Part shown: positions 60,423 to 64,000 of the stretch, in pieces | How the letters are laid out: every line of letters begins with the position of its first letter | How positions within the stretch are numbered: position 1 is the first letter of the stretch | Source of the DNA: an uncultured Sutterella sp. | Lineage (GTDB): Bacteria > Pseudomonadota > Gammaproteobacteria > Burkholderiales > Burkholderiaceae_F | Direction of reading: 5' to 3' | Assembly (NCBI GenBank): GCA_905213905.1 | Contig: CAJMKD010000003.1 | Location: 1 to 64,000 of the forward strand | Length of the DNA: 64,000 nucleotides | Position numbers and translations under genes: made by a program | Notes under the pieces: model-generated | Databases searched by the model: none | Seen by the model: the letters and a program-made list of their open reading frames with translations, nothing else | Told to the model about the DNA's origin: nothing

Positions 60423-61735
60423 AAATAACACCAGCTATCTACCGCGCCGTCACAATGGTGGCGCTGCCGCTCGCGAGCCTTTATCTCATGTGGCGATCAC
60501 GCAAGCAGCCTGCCTATCGAGAGTTTTGGGATGAGCGCTTCGCCTGGGGCACCTATCCGCTTCGACGCACGGATCGACCACGCATATGGATTCATGCCGT
60601 GTCGGTGGGCGAAACCAATGCCGCGCGGCCGCTTCTGGCTGCGATGCTTGAGGATTGGCCTGACTGCGATGTTCTTCTGACGCATATGACGCCGACAGGA
60701 CGAGAAGCAGGCGAAAAACTCGTGCAACTTTCGCCTGGGCGAATTCATCAGTGTTATCTCCCCTACGATGCCCCTTACGCAGTCGAAAAATTTTTTCGGC
60801 AAACGCGTCCGACAATGGGCGTCATTATGGAAACCGAGGTTTGGCCCAATGTTATGCGCGAGGCGGAGCGGCGGCACATTCCCATGGTTCTTGCCAATGC
60901 GAGAGAAAGCGAAAAATCTCGCTCCCAGGCCGAACGAGCCATTGATGTGCTTCGGCCCGCTTTTGCTTCCTTCGCTGCAGTACTGGCGCAAAGCGCGGAG
61001 GATGAGGAGCGGTTGCGCAGCCTCGGTGCGCAGCATGTGACGGTGACGGGAAGCCTTAAGTTTGATCTCAAACCCGATGCCTCGCAGACAGCGGCAGCGC
61101 GTGAATGGCGCTCGAAACTCGGCAGGCCGGTCATTCTTATAGCTTCTACTCGCGAGGGCGAGGAGTTGCGGTTTGCAAAGGCGCTTCTTGAGCATCGCGC
61201 GCTTTGCCGTCGCGCACATGTCTTTGTGGTGCCGCGGCACCCTCAGCGCTTTGACGAAGCGAGGGTCGCGTTCGAGGCCGAGGGCTTCAAAGTAGTGCTT
61301 CGGTCAAAGCTTCGAGATGCAGGCTCCATTCCTGAAACGGCCGATATCGTGCTCGGCGACAGCATGGGCGAGATGAGCTTTTACTGTGCGCTCGCCGCAG
61401 CGACGGCGATGGGTGGCTCGTTTGAGAACTGCGGCTCGCAGAACGTTATTGAGCCGGCCATGGCCGGCTCCCCGGTGATTGTCGGGCCCTCTACCTATAA
61501 TTTCGAAAAAATCATTCGCGACGGAATCGCTCATGGCGCTATGCGTCAGGTGAGCGATCCGGCAGGAGCGCTCGAGCTTTTTGAGTATTGGCTTGACCAT
61601 TCTGACGAAGCAGCTGCTGCGGGTGAGGCGGCCAAGCGCTTCGCTGATGAATATGCGGGCGCGACCAACCGCATGATGAGCATTTTGGACAAACTATGGC
61701 AGAACGCACGCAAGCTCGAATCCCGAATGTCTTAA
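60419..61735 (+). CDS. waaA: 3-deoxy-D-manno-octulosonic acid transferase
   Basis: 438 residues, GT30. An N-terminal anchor (about 8-25) is followed by IWIHAVSVGETNAARP with the catalytic Glu65, METEVWPN, and the Kdo/CMP-binding LGDSMGEMSFYCALAAATAMGGSFENCGSQN region. It attaches Kdo to lipid IVA. Overlaps waaC by 4 bases and thiD by 40. Confidence 0.96.
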   Translation: MKITPAIYRAVTMVALPLASLYLMWRSRKQPAYREFWDERFAWGTYPLRRTDRPRIWIHAVSVGETNAARPLLAAMLEDWPDCDVLLTHMTPTGREAGEKLVQLSPGRIHQCYLPYDAPYAVEKFFRQTRPTMGVIMETEVWPNVMREAERRHIPMVLANARESEKSRSQAERAIDVLRPAFASFAAVLAQSAEDEERLRSLGAQHVTVTGSLKFDLKPDASQTAAAREWRSKLGRPVILIASTREGEELRFAKALLEHRALCRRAHVFVVPRHPQRFDEARVAFEAEGFKVVLRSKLRDAGSIPETADIVLGDSMGEMSFYCALAAATAMGGSFENCGSQNVIEPAMAGSPVIVGPSTYNFEKIIRDGIAHGAMRQVSDPAGALELFEYWLDHSDEAAAAGEAAKRFADEYAGATNRMMSILDKLWQNARKLESRMS

Positions 61736-62532
61736 GCATTGCCGGCGTTGATCCTTCCGGGGGTGCAGGACTTCTTGCCGATATTAAGGCCATGTCGGCA
61801 TGCGGCGCCTATGGCTGCGGTGTCGTAACAGCACTTACTGCGCAGAATACGAAGGGCGTTTTCGGAGTTGAAACTGTCTCGCCCGAGTTCGTGCGGCGAC
61901 AGCTCGATGTGCTCTTTGATGATGTGGCGATCGATGCCGTGAAAATCGGCATGCTGAGCGATGCAGCCGTCATTGATGTTGTGGCCGACGTGCTTCAGGC
62001 TAGACGGCCGCGCTTCATCGTAGTCGACCCAGTCATGGTTGCCAAAAGCAAAGATCGGCTTCTTGCGAAGGATGCCGTTCAGGCGCTGGCTGAGCGCTTG
62101 CTGCCGCTTGCTACTGTCATTACCCCAAATCTGCCCGAAGCGGCCGAGATTCTTGGTGAAGAAGAAGTCGAAAGCGCGGATGCGATGGATGCTGTTGCAG
62201 AACGGCTTGCCAAACGGGTAGGACCGTCGGGTTGGGTGCTGCTCAAAGGCGGCCACCTCAAAGGCAATATCGCAAGTGATCTTTTGCTGGGGGCGGGAAT
62301 CTCCCTGCGTTTCGAAGCTCCCAGGATTGAAACAAAGAATACGCACGGAACAGGCTGCTCGCTTTCTTCCGCATTGGCAGCTTTGCTGCCGCAGACATGT
62401 TCCGTGCCGGATGCTGTTCAGCGCGCCAAAACTTTTATAACAGGGGCTATTGCAAATGCCGATCGGCTTGTCGTCGGCAGCGGACATGGCCCGACGCATC
62501 ATTTTTGGCAGGTTTGGCATCGCCAGATGTAA
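61696..62532 (+). CDS. thiD: Hydroxymethylpyrimidine/phosphomethylpyrimidine kinase
   Basis: 278-residue ribokinase-fold enzyme: SIAGVDPSGGAGLLADIKA (HMP site), VDPVMVAKSKDRLL and the C-terminal anion hole KNTHGTGCSLSSAL. It makes HMP-PP for thiamine. The ATG at 61696 lies within the last 40 bases of waaA; a later start would truncate the conserved first strand. No other thiamine genes are near, so the placement is probably incidental. Confidence 0.95.
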   Translation: MAERTQARIPNVLSIAGVDPSGGAGLLADIKAMSACGAYGCGVVTALTAQNTKGVFGVETVSPEFVRRQLDVLFDDVAIDAVKIGMLSDAAVIDVVADVLQARRPRFIVVDPVMVAKSKDRLLAKDAVQALAERLLPLATVITPNLPEAAEILGEEEVESADAMDAVAERLAKRVGPSGWVLLKGGHLKGNIASDLLLGAGISLRFEAPRIETKNTHGTGCSLSSALAALLPQTCSVPDAVQRAKTFITGAIANADRLVVGSGHGPTHHFWQVWHRQM

Positions 62533-62560
62533 TTAAATGTAAAAAATCAAAGATTATCTC

Positions 62561-62589
62561 TTGACGAATTAGCCTGCAATCAGCATAAT
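62561..62589 (+). promoter_or_regulatory. Sigma-70 promoter for tRNA-Met
   Basis: TTGACG (62561-62566) and CATAAT (62584-62589) are 17 bases apart, five of six matches each. The -10 ends 10 bases before the tRNA 5' end. Confidence 0.85.
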
Positions 62590-62599
62590 TCAACTCCTC

Positions 62600-62676
62600 G
62601 GCGCATTAGCTCAGTCGGTTAGAGCAGAGGAATCATAATCCTTGTGTCCGCGGTTCGAGTCCGTGATGCGCCACCA
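62600..62676 (+). tRNA. tRNA-Met (anticodon CAT)
   Basis: 77-nt cloverleaf with encoded CCA. The acceptor GGCGCAT pairs with ATGCGCC; the D-arm is GCTCAGTCGGTTAGAGC; the anticodon stem GAGGA/TCCTT encloses ATCATAA with CAT; the T-loop is TTCGAGT. A 1-72 pair that is G-C excludes initiator tRNA. Ile2 (CAT, lysidine-modified) is the alternative and cannot be excluded by sequence alone; the body resembles elongator Met of betaproteobacteria. Confidence 0.93.
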
Positions 62677-62682
62677 GATTCC

Positions 62683-62716
62683 AACCCGGTCTGCAGTTAC
62701 GCAGATCGGGTTTTTT
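62683..62716 (+). terminator. Rho-independent terminator after tRNA-Met
   Basis: A 12-bp stem (AACCCGGTCTGC with GCAGATCGGGTT, one G-T wobble) and six T (62711-62716), 6 bases past the CCA. Confidence 0.92.
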
Positions 62717-62781
62717 GTTAACAACGGTTTCGAGATATCGGTCCGCCATTGATCCCGAAACTTCGCCACCGGATGTAACCC

Positions 62782-64000
62782 GTGCCCGCGAAAAAGCTGT
62801 ACATGCGCAGCTTCGGCTGCCAAATGAATGACTACGATTCCTCGCGCATTGCTGACCTGCTGCGCGAGACGCTTGGTGCTGAACGAACTGAAAATCTGGA
62901 AGAAGCAGATTTAGTCGTCATCAATACTTGTTCGATTCGAGAAAAGGCCCAAGAGAAAGTTTTCTCCGATCTCGGACGCATACGCGAAGTCAAGAAACTA
63001 CGCCCGTGGATGCTCATCGCTGTGGGCGGTTGCGTGGCATCGCAAGAAGGGAAGGATGTTGTCAAGCGTGCTCCGTGGGTCGACGTTGTGTTCGGTCCCC
63101 AGACGCTTCATCGTTTGCCTGCGCTCATTGAGGCGAGATTGCAGACTGGCAAGCCGCAGGTCGATGTGAGCTTTCCCGAAATCGAAAAGTTCGACCATCT
63201 TCCGCAGCCGCAGGCGCATGGCGCTACGGCATTTGTCTCGATCATGGAGGGCTGCTCAAAGTATTGCTCCTATTGCATCGTGCCCTATACGCGCGGAGAG
63301 GAAATTTCTCGTCCGCTGGTCGACGTGCTTGTGGAGGTCGCACAGCTCGCCGACCAAGGCGTGAAGGAAGTAACACTGCTCGGCCAGAACGTTAATGCAT
63401 ACAGAGGCCTTTCGCCGCAGGGCGAAGTCGTGGATTTTGCAACGCTTCTTGAGTACGTCCACGACATTGACGGCATCGAGCGCATCCGCTATACGACAAG
63501 CCATCCTAGAGAATTTACGGCCCGTTTGATTGACTGCTATGCGCGATTGCCTAAGCTTGTCAACCACGTGCACCTGCCGGTTCAGTCTGGCTCGGACCGC
63601 GTGCTGGCCGCGATGAAGCGCGGCTACACAGCGCTTGAATACAAGTCGATCATCCGCAGACTGCGGGCTGCGCGTCCGGGGCTTTCTATTGCAACCGACA
63701 TCATCGTGGGCTTCCCTGGCGAAACGGAAGCCGATTTCGAGGCGACCATGGATCTCGTGAGGTGGGTTGGATTTGATGCGAGCTTCAGTTTCATCTTCAG
63801 CCCGCGGCCAGGCACACCGGCCGCTCGGATGCCTGATGACACCCCTTATGCTGTCAAGCTCGAGCGGCTGCAGCGGCTGCAGGCTGAAATTGATGCAAAA
63901 GCGTCGGAAATCAGTCAAAGCATGCTCGGCTCGATTGAGCGCGTTCTTGTTGTCGGACCAGCCAAGCGCGGCGAAGGCATGCTGAGCGCACGAACCGACA
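62782..64000 (+). CDS. miaB: tRNA-2-methylthio-N6-dimethylallyladenosine synthase (3' end cut off by window edge)
   Basis: Radical-SAM methylthiotransferase that modifies A37 of tRNAs reading U-initial codons. 406 codons lie in the window. The UPF0004 domain has cluster Cys13 (FGCQMN), Cys50 (INTCSIREKA) and Cys84 (GGCVA). The radical-SAM motif is CSKYCSYC (158, 162, 165), and the TRAM domain is just beginning at the edge. The GTG at 62782 restores the conserved KKLY start; a stop lies just before it in frame. The next in-frame ATG (62803) would lose part of the first strand. Confidence 0.95.
   Translation, partial: MPAKKLYMRSFGCQMNDYDSSRIADLLRETLGAERTENLEEADLVVINTCSIREKAQEKVFSDLGRIREVKKLRPWMLIAVGGCVASQEGKDVVKRAPWVDVVFGPQTLHRLPALIEARLQTGKPQVDVSFPEIEKFDHLPQPQAHGATAFVSIMEGCSKYCSYCIVPYTRGEEISRPLVDVLVEVAQLADQGVKEVTLLGQNVNAYRGLSPQGEVVDFATLLEYVHDIDGIERIRYTTSHPREFTARLIDCYARLPKLVNHVHLPVQSGSDRVLAAMKRGYTALEYKSIIRRLRAARPGLSIATDIIVGFPGETEADFEATMDLVRWVGFDASFSFIFSPRPGTPAARMPDDTPYAVKLERLQRLQAEIDAKASEISQSMLGSIERVLVVGPAKRGEGMLSARTD

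Noticed and set aside
62600..62676. Initiator tRNA-fMet
   Set aside because: The first acceptor pair is G-C and the anticodon stem lacks the three G-C pairs of initiators; elongator Met (or Ile2) fits.

Overview
The window is a dense stretch of chromosome from a Gram-negative bacterium. By eye the base composition is moderately G+C-rich; I did not compute it. Gene order points to Betaproteobacteria, order Burkholderiales. Diagnostic blocks are TPR protein-lolB-ispE-tRNA-Gln-prs-rplY, kdsD-kdsC-lptC-lptA-lptB-rpoN-ptsN-rapZ, fmdB-DUF502-aspS, ssb-MFS-uvrA, and split ADP-heptose genes (hldA and hldC separate). The thinned-out rpoN cluster (no hpf, no hprK) and the short intergenic regions would suit a host-associated member such as the Sutterellaceae. 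That family assignment is inference. I see no prophage, insertion sequence, CRISPR array or rRNA operon.

Layout. 1-7554: a partial DEAD-box RNA helicase, rplY, prs, tRNA-Gln, ispE, lolB and a long TPR protein on the minus strand, then mutY on plus. 7555-14218: the minus-strand envelope and nitrogen-PTS cluster kdsD-kdsC-lptC-lptA-lptB-rpoN-ptsN-rapZ, covering Kdo supply, LPS export, sigma-54, IIA-Ntr and RapZ. 14318-17760: the gltIJKL glutamate/aspartate ABC importer, preceded by a convincing sigma-54 promoter. 17815-21494: a degenerate enoyl-CoA hydratase-like protein and a Pat-type protein acetyltransferase. 21717-25414 (plus): mtnA with a class II aldolase, a small unknown gene, a lipoprotein and an orphan primase. 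25423-31647 (minus): EamA transporter, aspS, DUF502, FmdB and a divergent EF-G paralogue. 31692-39073: a two-component system divergent from an outer-membrane-channel/MacA/MacB-type efflux operon. 39094-44895: ssb, an MFS transporter, uvrA and an RmlD-like reductase. 44969-53207: galE, a patatin-BamA fusion, two tandem DUF2721 genes, YbaK, ruvX, an acyltransferase, apaH-like and galU. 53280-62532: ADP-heptose synthesis (hldA-hldD-gmhB-hldC, minus) opposite algC/pgm-pgi-waaC-waaA-thiD (plus). 62561-64000: tRNA-Met(CAT) and partial miaB.

Functionally the window is dominated by envelope biogenesis. KdsD and KdsC supply Kdo. HldA, HldD, GmhB and HldC supply ADP-heptose. WaaA and WaaC use these sugars for the LPS inner core. 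LptA/B/C export LPS, LolB inserts lipoproteins, and GalE, GalU, the phosphohexomutase and Pgi feed sugar nucleotides. A second theme is nitrogen and glutamate control: RpoN, PtsN and RapZ sit next to a glutamate/aspartate importer that carries a sigma-54 promoter. Accessory items worth a closer look are the mtnA-aldolase pair (possible DHAP shunt), the Pat-type acetyltransferase with its neighbouring hydratase-like protein, the orphan primase, and the patatin autotransporter.
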